Positions 26,687-35,312 of a stretch of DNA of 41,560 nucleotides are shown one piece after another. A program made the position numbers and the translations under genes. A model generated the notes under the pieces. The model saw only the letters and a program-made list of their open reading frames with translations. It was not told the origin of the DNA and searched no databases. Source of the DNA: Anseongella ginsenosidimutans. GTDB taxonomy: Bacteria; Bacteroidota; Bacteroidia; Sphingobacteriales; Sphingobacteriaceae. The stretch lies in NCBI GenBank assembly GCA_029268045.1, contig JAJUHF010000013.1:1-41560 (forward strand). The letters are read 5' to 3'. How positions within the stretch are numbered: position 1 is the stretch's first letter; the number at the start of each line of letters is the position of its first letter.

Positions 26687-27889
26687 ATGCGGTCGTATTA
26701 TCTGTTTTTAAAGGGGAACTTCAGTCCGGTATTCTTTGGCTGGCTGCTGACTTTCCTGTCCAGTTTCGGCCAAACCTTTTTTATATCGCTATTCGTACCG
26801 GGTATTCTGACCGAGTTTGGTTTCTCAAAGTCGGCGTTCGGATCCTATTACGCATTAGCTACGGTAATTGCTTCCTTCTTTCTGCTCCAGTTCGGGCATT
26901 TGGTTGACCAGGGGCATACCCGGTTGATTACTGCCAGAACGAATATTCTGCTTGCCGTGTCCTGCGCATTGCTTGGGATCGCCATTCACCCGGTTATGGT
27001 TTTTCTGGCGCTGATCGGACTCCGGCTCGGGGGACAGGGATTAATGAGCCATATCAGCATGAGCGTGATATCAAGACACTTTACAGCCGACCGGGGGAAA
27101 GCGTTGAGCTTGTCCTCTTTGGGATACCCGATGGGAGAGATGTTCTTTCCGATCGCGGCCGGAGCGATCCTCGCGTTCTGGGATTGGCGGACGGCGCTTC
27201 TCCTTTCGGCCTTTTTGCTTTTTCTGACCCTGATCTCGTTCAGTAGGATCAATCTGGAGGTTTTCGACACCGGGGTTTCCACCCGTACCGACGCGCAGCA
27301 ATCCAAATGGAAGTATATTGGGCAGATTGCCTCGGGGAAGGCCTTCTGGATCCTGATCCTTCCGGTGTTCCTATTCGGATTTGTTTCCACGGCCTTGTTT
27401 TTCTTTCAGTATCTGATGGCCGAAGCCAAAGGGTGGTCTATTGAATGGTATTCGCTGTGTTTTACAGGATACGCTGCCTCGCGCCTGATTTTCATGCTCT
27501 ATGGCGGGATCCTCACCGACCGGTTTTCCGCCCGGAATCTCTTCCCGTTTTTGCTGATCCCGCTTACTTTTGGTCTACTCGCGCTGGCGTTGATCCCCGG
27601 AAAACTCGCCCCCTTGTTGTTTCTCCTTTTAACCGGTATCTCATCGGGGGCCAACAATGTGATCAGTACCGCGGTCCTTGCCGAGCTATACGGCACCGGG
27701 CGGGTAGGCCAGGTGCGGAGCCTGTTTTCCATGGTCCTGGTTCTCAGCACGGCGCTGGCTCCGGTTGCCCTCGGATTTCTGCTCGACCACGGCGTGGGAT
27801 TTGAACAATTCACCCTTGCCTGTGCAGCGGTGATCATTCCGGTAACCATCAATAGTTTTCGCATTCGTCGCGTGGAGAGCAGACTGTAG
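26687..27889 (+). CDS. MFS transporter
   Basis: A 400-residue major facilitator protein with about 12 predicted membrane spans. The loop after the second span reads GHLVDQGHTRLIT, a variant of the family's G-x-x-x-D-[RK] motif A, and a second copy occurs at GGILTDRFSARNLF between spans 8 and 9. Substrate cannot be told from sequence. Its position beside an AraC regulator and a SusCD locus suggests import of a mono- or oligosaccharide released in the periplasm. A near-consensus TACACTTTG lies at 26661-26669, about 17 bases before the ATG. It is convergent with the AraC gene, with 50 bases between. Confidence 0.9.
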   Translation: MRSYYLFLKGNFSPVFFGWLLTFLSSFGQTFFISLFVPGILTEFGFSKSAFGSYYALATVIASFFLLQFGHLVDQGHTRLITARTNILLAVSCALLGIAIHPVMVFLALIGLRLGGQGLMSHISMSVISRHFTADRGKALSLSSLGYPMGEMFFPIAAGAILAFWDWRTALLLSAFLLFLTLISFSRINLEVFDTGVSTRTDAQQSKWKYIGQIASGKAFWILILPVFLFGFVSTALFFFQYLMAEAKGWSIEWYSLCFTGYAASRLIFMLYGGILTDRFSARNLFPFLLIPLTFGLLALALIPGKLAPLLFLLLTGISSGANNVISTAVLAELYGTGRVGQVRSLFSMVLVLSTALAPVALGFLLDHGVGFEQFTLACAAVIIPVTINSFRIRRVESRL

Positions 27890-27939
27890 CGTTTCGGCAA
27901 GGTGTCCCCGGGTTACAGCGAAGCGCCGGCCGGATGCGG

Positions 27940-28848
27940 CTAAAGCTGCTGCCGGCCAGGCCGCACGTCATTCAATTGCCAGCGCATCCGGTATTCTTTT
28001 GGTGACACTCCCATGTTTTCCTTGAAGATCCGGGAAAAATAATAGGGGTCTTCGATTCCGGTAGCGGCGGCTACTTCGTAAATACGGAGTTCGGTAAAAT
28101 GCAGCAACTGGCAGGCTTTCTGCATCTTCAAATGATTGAAATATTCGATCGGGGAAAAACCTGTTTTCTTGTGAAAAAGACCCGAAAAGTGCGAAACCGA
28201 TAAATGCACGTGGTCGGCAATCTGTTTGAGGGTAAGACTTTCGCCAATGTGCTGCTTTAGGTAAAGTATGGATGTATCTACCACGTCCGGTTGCTCCCTG
28301 GGCGTTGTCAGATTGAACTTGTCGTTGTAAACAAAGGCAGTCAGGAATCCTGAGAAGTTCAAGGTGACGTATTCCAGGTTATCTTTGCTGTATCCTAGCT
28401 GCAGTACCTGGTAAATATTCCGGAACAGGTTGATGTGCGATTCATTGTACTGGATCGCGTTTTGCTGGCGGAACAGCCGCCGGTACAGGAGTTCGCTCAG
28501 GTGGTCGGCTAGCTTCCCTTTGAAATGCGCCCAGTAAATAGTCCAGGGTTGCTCCTCGGACGCCCAATAGGCATGGGCCCTTCCCTGGGGTACGATCAGG
28601 TACTCGTTCGGGTTGATCTGCAGTTTTTTCTTCCCCATATCACAGTAGCCGCAGCCGCTTACACAATAAATCAGAATATGTTCATCCGCTCCCTGCGGGC
28701 GTTCCCGGTAATGGAACTTGGCACGTGGGTAATAGCCGATGTCGGTAATATACAAGTCCTGTATCACCGACAGTTTCTCACACTGCCGTACGACATTCTT
28801 TGGCAAAACAATGGCCTCCTGGCCTTCAAATCCTTCTTTCTTCTTCAT
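27940..28848 (-). CDS. AraC-family transcriptional regulator
   Basis: A 302-residue one-component regulator. An N-terminal cupin-like sensing domain (about residues 40-150; HILIYCVSGCGYCDMG, YLIVPQGRAHAYWASE) is followed by a C-terminal double helix-turn-helix at about 200-295. The second HTH carries the AraC signature GIEDPYYFSRIFKENMGVSPKEYR. I take the ATG at 28848 (MKKKEGFEGQE); the frame stays open 16 codons further but that part overlaps the divergent promoter region. It has no membrane span, so it probably senses a cytoplasmic sugar. It is divergent from the DUF5107-GH2-SusCD genes and is their most likely regulator. Confidence 0.93.
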   Translation of the reverse strand: MKKKEGFEGQEAIVLPKNVVRQCEKLSVIQDLYITDIGYYPRAKFHYRERPQGADEHILIYCVSGCGYCDMGKKKLQINPNEYLIVPQGRAHAYWASEEQPWTIYWAHFKGKLADHLSELLYRRLFRQQNAIQYNESHINLFRNIYQVLQLGYSKDNLEYVTLNFSGFLTAFVYNDKFNLTTPREQPDVVDTSILYLKQHIGESLTLKQIADHVHLSVSHFSGLFHKKTGFSPIEYFNHLKMQKACQLLHFTELRIYEVAAATGIEDPYYFSRIFKENMGVSPKEYRMRWQLNDVRPGRQQL

Positions 28849-28859
28849 ATACTGGTTAG

Positions 28860-28943
28860 CAAAGTAAAAATAAGAAAATAATCCATGATAATGCAATGAT
28901 CATCCATTTTACCCAGCGTACGGACCGGCTAACTTAGATTTTG
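28860..28943. promoter_or_regulatory. Divergent promoters and candidate AraC operator
   Basis: On the minus strand TTACTTTG (28867-28860) is a one-mismatch -7 box for araC. On the plus strand TAGATTTTG (28935-28943) is a near-consensus -7 box, 13 bases before the DUF5107 gene. Between them, 28885-28903 is an imperfect dyad (ATGAT...ATCAT with ATGATCAT at its right end), a reasonable place for the AraC protein to bind and switch both genes. Confidence 0.4.
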
Positions 28944-28956
28944 TAATTCTTAACAT

Positions 28957-31900
28957 ATGAAGGAACCAGTTAAAGTATGGGAGGAAAAGGTTGTCATACC
29001 TACCTACGGAACAGGAGAGCCGGAAAAAAATCCAATGTTTCTGGAGAAGCGCGTGTATCAGGGAAGCAGCGGGGTGGTCTATCCCTATCCCGTAATTGAG
29101 AAGATCGAAGATGAAAAAGTGGACCGGGAATACATCGGTCTGTTTCTGGAGAACGAATACCTGAAGATCATGATCCTTCCTCAGCTGGGGGGAAGAATCC
29201 AGATGGCCTGGGATAAAATACGGGAACGCCACTTCGTCTATTATAATCAGGTGATCAAACCCGCGCTGGTGGGGCTGACCGGCCCCTGGATCTCGGGTGG
29301 CATTGAATTTAACTGGCCGCAGCATCACCGGCCAAGCACCTTTCTACCGGTGGATTATTCACTTCAGGAGAATGCGGACGGTAGCAAAACCGTTTTGGTC
29401 AACGAGGTGGAGATCATGTTCCGGACCCGCGGCACGGCGGGCTTTACCCTTTACCCCGGTAAAGCGTACCTGGAGATTAGCGGCAGGTTGTATAACCGCA
29501 CCCATTTTCCGCAGACTTTTCTCTGGTGGGCCAACCCGGCGGTCAAAGTGAACGATCAGTACCAATCGGTCTTTCCTCCGGACGTGCATGCGGTTTTTGA
29601 TCACGGAAAGCGGGATGTTTCCTCCTTTCCCATTGCAAAAGGAGTTTATTATAAGGTGAACTACGCCCCGGGAACCGATATATCCCGCTACAGCACCATC
29701 CCGGTGCCCACTTCCTACATGGCCATCCGTTCGCGGTATGATTTCATGGGCGGGTACGAGCATGATACGGAGGCGGGGATTCTGCACGTGGCCAATCACC
29801 ACATCAGCCCAGGCAAAAAGCAGTGGACCTGGGGCAACGGGGATTTCGGACATGCCTGGGACCGAAACCTGACCGATCAGGACGGTCCCTATATCGAATT
29901 GATGACCGGGGTGTTTACCGACAATCAGCCGGACTTCAGCTGGCTGCAACCGAACGAGGAGAAGACTTTTTCGCAGTACTTCATGCCCTACAGCAAGGCG
30001 GGCATGGTCAAGAACGCGACCCGGGAAGCCATGGTAAACATGGAGCCCCAACAGGACCGGGTGCGCGTCTGCGTATACGTAACCGCTGTTTATCTCAAAG
30101 CCCGGATCCGCCTGCTTCATAAAGAGAAGGAACTTTTTGATGAAACGGTGGATCTGTCACCCGCGGTTCCGTATGAAAGTCTGATCCCCTTGCCGGAAGC
30201 GCTTTCGGGCAAGCTGACCGACGCTGCTACCGGGCGTACTACAACGGCGTATCAGCAGTTGCGGATCGAGGTCAGGGACCAAGACGGAAATAGGCTGGTT
30301 GACTGGGAACCCGAAGCGGAGACAGAAAAGGAGGTTCCCCCTGCCGCGACGGCCGCGCCTTTGCCTGAAACCCTGCCCACCAACGAGGAATTGTATTTGC
30401 ACGGCCTGCATCTGGAACAGTACAGACACGCTACTTACGATCCCCGGGATTACTATTTGGAGGCGCTGAAAAGGGATCCGGGGGATGTCCGGAATAACAA
30501 CGCCCTGGGCCTATGGTATCTGCGCCGGGCCCGGTTTGCCGAGGCGGAACCCTATTTCAGAAAGGCAATTGAACGGATTACCATGCGCAATCCCAATCCG
30601 TACGATGGAGAGCCTTATTATAATCTCGGCTGTTCGCTGAAATTCCAATCGAAGTTTGAGGAAGCCTATGAGGCATTTTATAAGGCTACCTGGAATGCTG
30701 CCTGGCAGGACAGCGCATTCTTTGAGCTGGCCCGGATTGACGCCATCCGGAAGAATTACGGGGAAGCGCTCCGCCTGACCGAACAGGCGTTGTCCCGGAA
30801 TTTCCACAGTCCGCAGATCCGGCATCTCAAGGCCCTGTTGTTACGCAAAACCGGAAGAACAGACCAGGCAAGAAAATGGCTTGATGAATCGCTTGCCATC
30901 GATACCTTCAATTACGGGTGCCGCTTTGAAAAATACCTCCTGCTTCTTGAAACCGGGCAGCCGGCCGGGGCGGAGGAGGAACTCCGCCGGATGAAATCGC
31001 TGATTCGAAACCAGTCCACCACCTATATTGAGTATTCAATCGATTACGTGCATGCCGGACTTTTCAGGGAAGCCGGACGGTTGCTGCAGGAATATGAGGG
31101 GGGCTCCCTGCCCGACCCCATGGTGGCCTATTATAAGGGCTGGTGTGCAGTCAAAACCCAGGATGTGAAAACGGCTCAGAATCACTTCCTGACGGCTTCC
31201 CGCGGCCCGGCAAGGCCGAGTTTTCCGAACCGGGTGGAAGATGTGCTGGTGCTTCAGGCGGCGCTTGAACTGCAGCCCGACGATGCCCGCGCCTGGTATA
31301 ATCTGGGAAACCTCTGGTACGACAAAAGACAGTATCCGGAGGCGATCAACTGCTGGGAACAATCGGCCAAAGCCGATCCCGGTTTTCCAACCGTACACCG
31401 GAACCTTTCCCTTGCTTACCACAATAAGCTGAAGGAGAAGGACAAGGCAATTAAGGCGCTGGAAAGGGCCTTTGCGCTTGACCGGAACGATGCGCGGGTT
31501 TTGATGGAACTGGATCAGCTTTACAAACTAACGAACTATCCCCTGGAAAAACGCTTTGATCTGCTGGAAACCTATCGCCATGTGGTGGAGCAACGGGACG
31601 ATCTGTATCTTGAAAAAGTGACTTTGCTCAATCAACTGGGCCGGTTTGAGGAAGCCCGGGAGTTGCTGGCCGCCCGCCATTTCCATCCCTGGGAGGGGGG
31701 TGAGGGAAAAACGGTGGGTCAATTCCTGATATGCCACATGGAGCTGGCCAAACAGGCCTTATTGAACGACGATCCGGAGAGGGCCCTGGATTTGCTTGCG
31801 GCAACAGAAAAATATCCGGAAAATCTGGGGGAAGGAAAACTCTACAATGTGGCGGAAAACGATATCCATTTTCTGCAGGGCTTGGCCTATGAGCAGCTCG

Positions 31901-32367
31901 GCCGCCGGGAGGAGTCACTCGAAAAGTTCCAGCAGGCAAAAAAAGGAAATAGTGAACCTGTTCAGGCCATTTTTTACAACGATCCGCAACCCGACAAAAT
32001 ATTTTATCAGGGACTTGCCTGGCATAAGCTGGGAGAGACAGGGAAAGCGAATGAAGTTTTTAATAAATTGATCGATTTTGGCGAACGACATATGAACGAC
32101 CGTATCAAAATCGATTATTTCGCGGTATCCCTGCCCGATTTGCTGGTATTCGATCAGGATCTGGATCTGCGAAACCGGATTCACTGCTACTACATGGCGG
32201 GCTTGGGCTATCTGGGATTGAACAAACTGAACGAAAGCCGGGAAATGCTGGAAAAGGCACTCGAAATGAATACCTATCATCAGGGAGCGGCCATTCACCT
32301 GGAAATGGCCTCCTTTCTGGAAAGATTCCGTCCCGGAATTATCGGAACCCAAAAATCGGAAGTATGA
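28957..32367 (+). CDS. DUF5107 domain protein with C-terminal TPR repeats
   Basis: A 1136-residue protein without a signal peptide, so probably cytoplasmic. The N-terminal third (about 20-350) matches the DUF5107 type: ILPQLGGRIQMAWDK, GGIEFNWPQHHRPSTF and FLWWANPAVKVND, a beta-sandwich resembling the galactose-mutarotase superfamily and therefore likely to bind sugars. An Ala/Pro/Glu-rich linker lies near 440-475, followed by many TPR units to the C-terminus (for example AWYNLGNLWYDKRQYPEAI). Family members occur beside glycan-degrading genes, but I know of no settled activity. The stop overlaps the GH2 start (ATGA), so the two are translationally coupled. It follows the divergent promoter shared with araC. 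Confidence 0.85.
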   Translation: MKEPVKVWEEKVVIPTYGTGEPEKNPMFLEKRVYQGSSGVVYPYPVIEKIEDEKVDREYIGLFLENEYLKIMILPQLGGRIQMAWDKIRERHFVYYNQVIKPALVGLTGPWISGGIEFNWPQHHRPSTFLPVDYSLQENADGSKTVLVNEVEIMFRTRGTAGFTLYPGKAYLEISGRLYNRTHFPQTFLWWANPAVKVNDQYQSVFPPDVHAVFDHGKRDVSSFPIAKGVYYKVNYAPGTDISRYSTIPVPTSYMAIRSRYDFMGGYEHDTEAGILHVANHHISPGKKQWTWGNGDFGHAWDRNLTDQDGPYIELMTGVFTDNQPDFSWLQPNEEKTFSQYFMPYSKAGMVKNATREAMVNMEPQQDRVRVCVYVTAVYLKARIRLLHKEKELFDETVDLSPAVPYESLIPLPEALSGKLTDAATGRTTTAYQQLRIEVRDQDGNRLVDWEPEAETEKEVPPAATAAPLPETLPTNEELYLHGLHLEQYRHATYDPRDYYLEALKRDPGDVRNNNALGLWYLRRARFAEAEPYFRKAIERITMRNPNPYDGEPYYNLGCSLKFQSKFEEAYEAFYKATWNAAWQDSAFFELARIDAIRKNYGEALRLTEQALSRNFHSPQIRHLKALLLRKTGRTDQARKWLDESLAIDTFNYGCRFEKYLLLLETGQPAGAEEELRRMKSLIRNQSTTYIEYSIDYVHAGLFREAGRLLQEYEGGSLPDPMVAYYKGWCAVKTQDVKTAQNHFLTASRGPARPSFPNRVEDVLVLQAALELQPDDARAWYNLGNLWYDKRQYPEAINCWEQSAKADPGFPTVHRNLSLAYHNKLKEKDKAIKALERAFALDRNDARVLMELDQLYKLTNYPLEKRFDLLETYRHVVEQRDDLYLEKVTLLNQLGRFEEARELLAARHFHPWEGGEGKTVGQFLICHMELAKQALLNDDPERALDLLAATEKYPENLGEGKLYNVAENDIHFLQGLAYEQLGRREESLEKFQQAKKGNSEPVQAIFYNDPQPDKIFYQGLAWHKLGETGKANEVFNKLIDFGERHMNDRIKIDYFAVSLPDLLVFDQDLDLRNRIHCYYMAGLGYLGLNKLNESREMLEKALEMNTYHQGAAIHLEMASFLERFRPGIIGTQKSEV

Positions 32368-35258
32368 TTGCCCCCCTATCGACACGGATTTGTCTGTTTT
32401 TCAGCCTTCTTTCCGGGGCGGCGTATCCCTCGATTGCCCGCGCCGGCGAGGTGGCCGGCATACGCCTGGCGCCCGCGCCAAGCGATGCGCCCTGTCTGAG
32501 CGGTCAGCCCGGCCTGGGCGATGGTCCAGCTTTGGGCGATGGTCCCGGCGGCGCGGGGATGCGCCTGTCGCTGGATGGAACCTGGGAATACCGGCTTGAT
32601 CCGGACGATCAGGGCCTTTCCGAAAAATGGTATCGGCAACACTTCCGGCCCGAGGGCACCTTGCAATTTCCCGGTACCCTGGACGACGCGGGGATTGGAA
32701 CCAAGCCCCAACTAAATGCCGAGCGCGTTACCCGGGAGGTGATGCTGCACCTGACACGCAGGCACGAATACGTGGGGGTTGCCTGGTACCGCAAGGAAGT
32801 GGTCATCCCGGCGGACTGGGACAACCGGAACGTCCGCCTCTTCCTGGAACGGGCCCTCTGGAAAACTACGCTTTGGGTAGACGGAAAAGAGGCCGGCTCC
32901 CGGGAAAGTCTCAACACGCCCCATGAATACGAGCTTGGCACGCTGCTTACTCCCGGAAAGCACGTGCTGGTCCTGCGGATCGACAATTCGAAACAATACG
33001 ATATCAGTTACCGGGATATGGCCCATGCCTACACCAACGAAACGCAGATCATGTGGAACGGTCTGCTGGGCAATCTGTACCTGGAGGCAGTCCCGGCCGT
33101 TTCCATCGGCTCGGTCCAGGTATTTCCCGATGTGGATAAACGTGCCCTTACCGCGGAGCTGAAACTGCAGAACGAAACCCCGCGCACTGCCAGGGCGCGG
33201 CTGACGCTGACCGTTCTTTCCGGGGCGGTGGCCGTTCAGCAGAAGGAAATCGCGGTTAGCTTATCTCCCGGGGCCACCGGCAAGCAGTTAATGCTGGAAC
33301 TGGGACCCGGCGCGGAGCTTTGGGATGAGTTCAACCCGCATCTGTACACCCTGCGCGTGGCGCTTTCATCCGGTAGTTCCACCCAAACAAAAGAAGTGAA
33401 ATTCGGCCTGCGGGAATTGCAGGCCCAAAGGGAACGTCTCTTGCTGAACGGACGCCGTCTTTTTCTCCGCGGGACCTTGGAATGCAGTATCTTTCCGCTT
33501 GCGGGGCATCCGCCCATGGATAAACAAGGATGGATCAAGGTATTCAACGCCGCCCGCGCCTACGGGCTGAACCACCTTCGTTTTCATTCCTGGTCTCCGC
33601 CCAAAGCGGCCTTTGAAGTGGCCGATTCCCTTGGCTTTTACCTCCAGGCCGAATTGCCGCTGTGGGTTCTGAATTTCGGGGAGGACACGGCAACGGTCCG
33701 ATTCATCCGGGAGGAAGCCGAACGCATGCGGGATGCCTACGGGAACCATCCATCCTTTTGTTTTTGGTCGCTTGGGAACGAATTGCAGGGCGACTTCGGC
33801 CTGATCAAATCCTTGACCGGTGACTTGAAAGCGACGGATCCCCGGCGCTTGTATTCCACGACGACCTTTACCTTTCAGGAAGGGCATGGCGCCTGGCCGG
33901 AGGCGGAGGACGATTTCTTTGTCACCCAGTGGACCAAGAAAGGCTGGGTACGGGGGCAGGGTATTTTCAACAACCGGTACCCCGATTTCCAGACCGATTA
34001 CTCATTTGCTATCGACAGCATGCCGGTGCCCATCATAACACATGAAATAGGGCAATATTCGGTCTATCCGAACCTGGCTGAAATTGAAAAATATACCGGG
34101 GTTCTCGAGCCACTTAATTTCATGGCCGTGCGGAACGATCTGCAACGAAAGGGCCTGCTGGAGTACGCCGATGAATTTACCCTTGCCAGCGGAAAACTGG
34201 CTGTGCTGCTTTACAAGGAGGAAATTGAGCGTGCGTTAAAGACCCGCGGCGTAAGCGGTTTCCAGTTGCTGGACCTGCATGATTTTCCCGGTCAGGGAAC
34301 CGCGCTGGTGGGTATTCTGGATGCCTTCTGGGAAAGCAAGGGATTGATCGCGCCGGAAGCCTTCCGCCGTTTCTGCTCGCCGGTAGTCCCCTTGCTGCGT
34401 TTTCCGAAAGCCGTTTATACCAGCGATGAGTCGTTCGAGGCACAGGCCGAACTTTTTAACTATTCCTCCAGGGAGCTGACCCAGCTCGAAGCCGTCTGGT
34501 CGATAAGCCTCGCAGACGAACCCGGTGCCCGGCCTATCGGGTCGGGCAAACTGATCCTGACCTCAGCCCCTTCGGGCTCGCTCACCGCCCTGGGTACCAT
34601 CCGGGCTCCACTGGATAAGGTAAGCCGGGCTAGCAGGCTGAACGTACGGGTGCGCATTCCGGGTACGGATTATGAAAACGAATGGCCCATCTGGGTGTAT
34701 CCGCCCGCGTTGCCGGACCCCGCCCCTGAGCCTGTCTTTACCCGCTCGGTGGATGAGGCGCTCGCCTTACTTTCCCAAGGGAAAAAGGTGCTCTTCAATC
34801 CGGACACGGCTCAATTGCAGGGGGTAGACGGACGATTTACCCAGGTATTCTGGAGTCCGGTCCATTTTCCGGACCAGCCCGGCACCATGGGCCTGCTTTG
34901 CGATCCCGGACATCCCGCCCTGGCTGATTTTCCTACCGACTTTCACACCAACTGGCAGTGGTGGGACCTGATTATGCATTCCAAAAGTCTGGTGATCGAT
35001 TCCCTGCCTCCGATGGAGCCCTTGGTCCGGGTGATCGACAACTTTTTCAAGAACCGCAAGATGGCACTGGTCCTGGAAGCGCAGGTTGGTCCGGGAAGCC
35101 TCATCATCTGTGCTGCCGACATTGCCCAGGATCTGGAAAAGCGTCCGGTTGCACGCCAGCTAAGGCACAGTCTGCTGAACTACATGCAGGGGAGGGAATT
35201 CCGGCCGAGGACCCGGCTAACCGAAGAAGACATGCTGACATTAATAAAAGACCACTAA
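32364..35258 (+). CDS. Glycoside hydrolase family 2 protein, exported
   Basis: A 964-residue enzyme with a signal peptide (about residues 1-26, ending SIARA/GE). A jelly-roll sugar-binding domain (LSLDGTWEYRLDP, VGVAWYRKEVVIP), an Ig-like domain and a TIM barrel follow. The likely acid/base is E473 (SLGNELQGD) and the nucleophile E561 (ITHEIGQY), both typical of GH2. Substrates in this family include beta-galactosides, beta-glucuronides and beta-mannosides; sequence does not decide. After an Ig-like region the last ~170 residues (from about 795) form an extra domain I do not recognise. A Gly/Asp-rich stretch near residues 50-62 comes from an 18-base tandem repeat. Coupled to DUF5107 by ATGA overlap; SusC follows 54 bases on. 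Confidence 0.92.
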   Translation: MIAPLSTRICLFFSLLSGAAYPSIARAGEVAGIRLAPAPSDAPCLSGQPGLGDGPALGDGPGGAGMRLSLDGTWEYRLDPDDQGLSEKWYRQHFRPEGTLQFPGTLDDAGIGTKPQLNAERVTREVMLHLTRRHEYVGVAWYRKEVVIPADWDNRNVRLFLERALWKTTLWVDGKEAGSRESLNTPHEYELGTLLTPGKHVLVLRIDNSKQYDISYRDMAHAYTNETQIMWNGLLGNLYLEAVPAVSIGSVQVFPDVDKRALTAELKLQNETPRTARARLTLTVLSGAVAVQQKEIAVSLSPGATGKQLMLELGPGAELWDEFNPHLYTLRVALSSGSSTQTKEVKFGLRELQAQRERLLLNGRRLFLRGTLECSIFPLAGHPPMDKQGWIKVFNAARAYGLNHLRFHSWSPPKAAFEVADSLGFYLQAELPLWVLNFGEDTATVRFIREEAERMRDAYGNHPSFCFWSLGNELQGDFGLIKSLTGDLKATDPRRLYSTTTFTFQEGHGAWPEAEDDFFVTQWTKKGWVRGQGIFNNRYPDFQTDYSFAIDSMPVPIITHEIGQYSVYPNLAEIEKYTGVLEPLNFMAVRNDLQRKGLLEYADEFTLASGKLAVLLYKEEIERALKTRGVSGFQLLDLHDFPGQGTALVGILDAFWESKGLIAPEAFRRFCSPVVPLLRFPKAVYTSDESFEAQAELFNYSSRELTQLEAVWSISLADEPGARPIGSGKLILTSAPSGSLTALGTIRAPLDKVSRASRLNVRVRIPGTDYENEWPIWVYPPALPDPAPEPVFTRSVDEALALLSQGKKVLFNPDTAQLQGVDGRFTQVFWSPVHFPDQPGTMGLLCDPGHPALADFPTDFHTNWQWWDLIMHSKSLVIDSLPPMEPLVRVIDNFFKNRKMALVLEAQVGPGSLIICAADIAQDLEKRPVARQLRHSLLNYMQGREFRPRTRLTEEDMLTLIKDH
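32515..32545 (+). repeat. Short tandem repeat in the GH2 gene
   Basis: TGGGCGATGGTCC occurs at 32515-32527 and again at 32533-32545, a period of 18 bases. It encodes a GLGDGPALGDGPG stretch between the signal peptide and the first sugar-binding domain, and looks like a lineage-specific linker made by slippage. Confidence 0.6.
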
Positions 35259-35312
35259 TCCAGGAGCCTATGCAATAGACCAATTCTACGCTTGAAAACA
35301 AACATAACGAAG

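Noticed and set aside
27890-27960. GC-rich inverted repeat between the MFS and AraC genes as a bidirectional terminator
   Set aside because: The complementary GGCCGG/CCGGCC arms overlap the end of the AraC gene and are not followed by a T-run; support is too weak.
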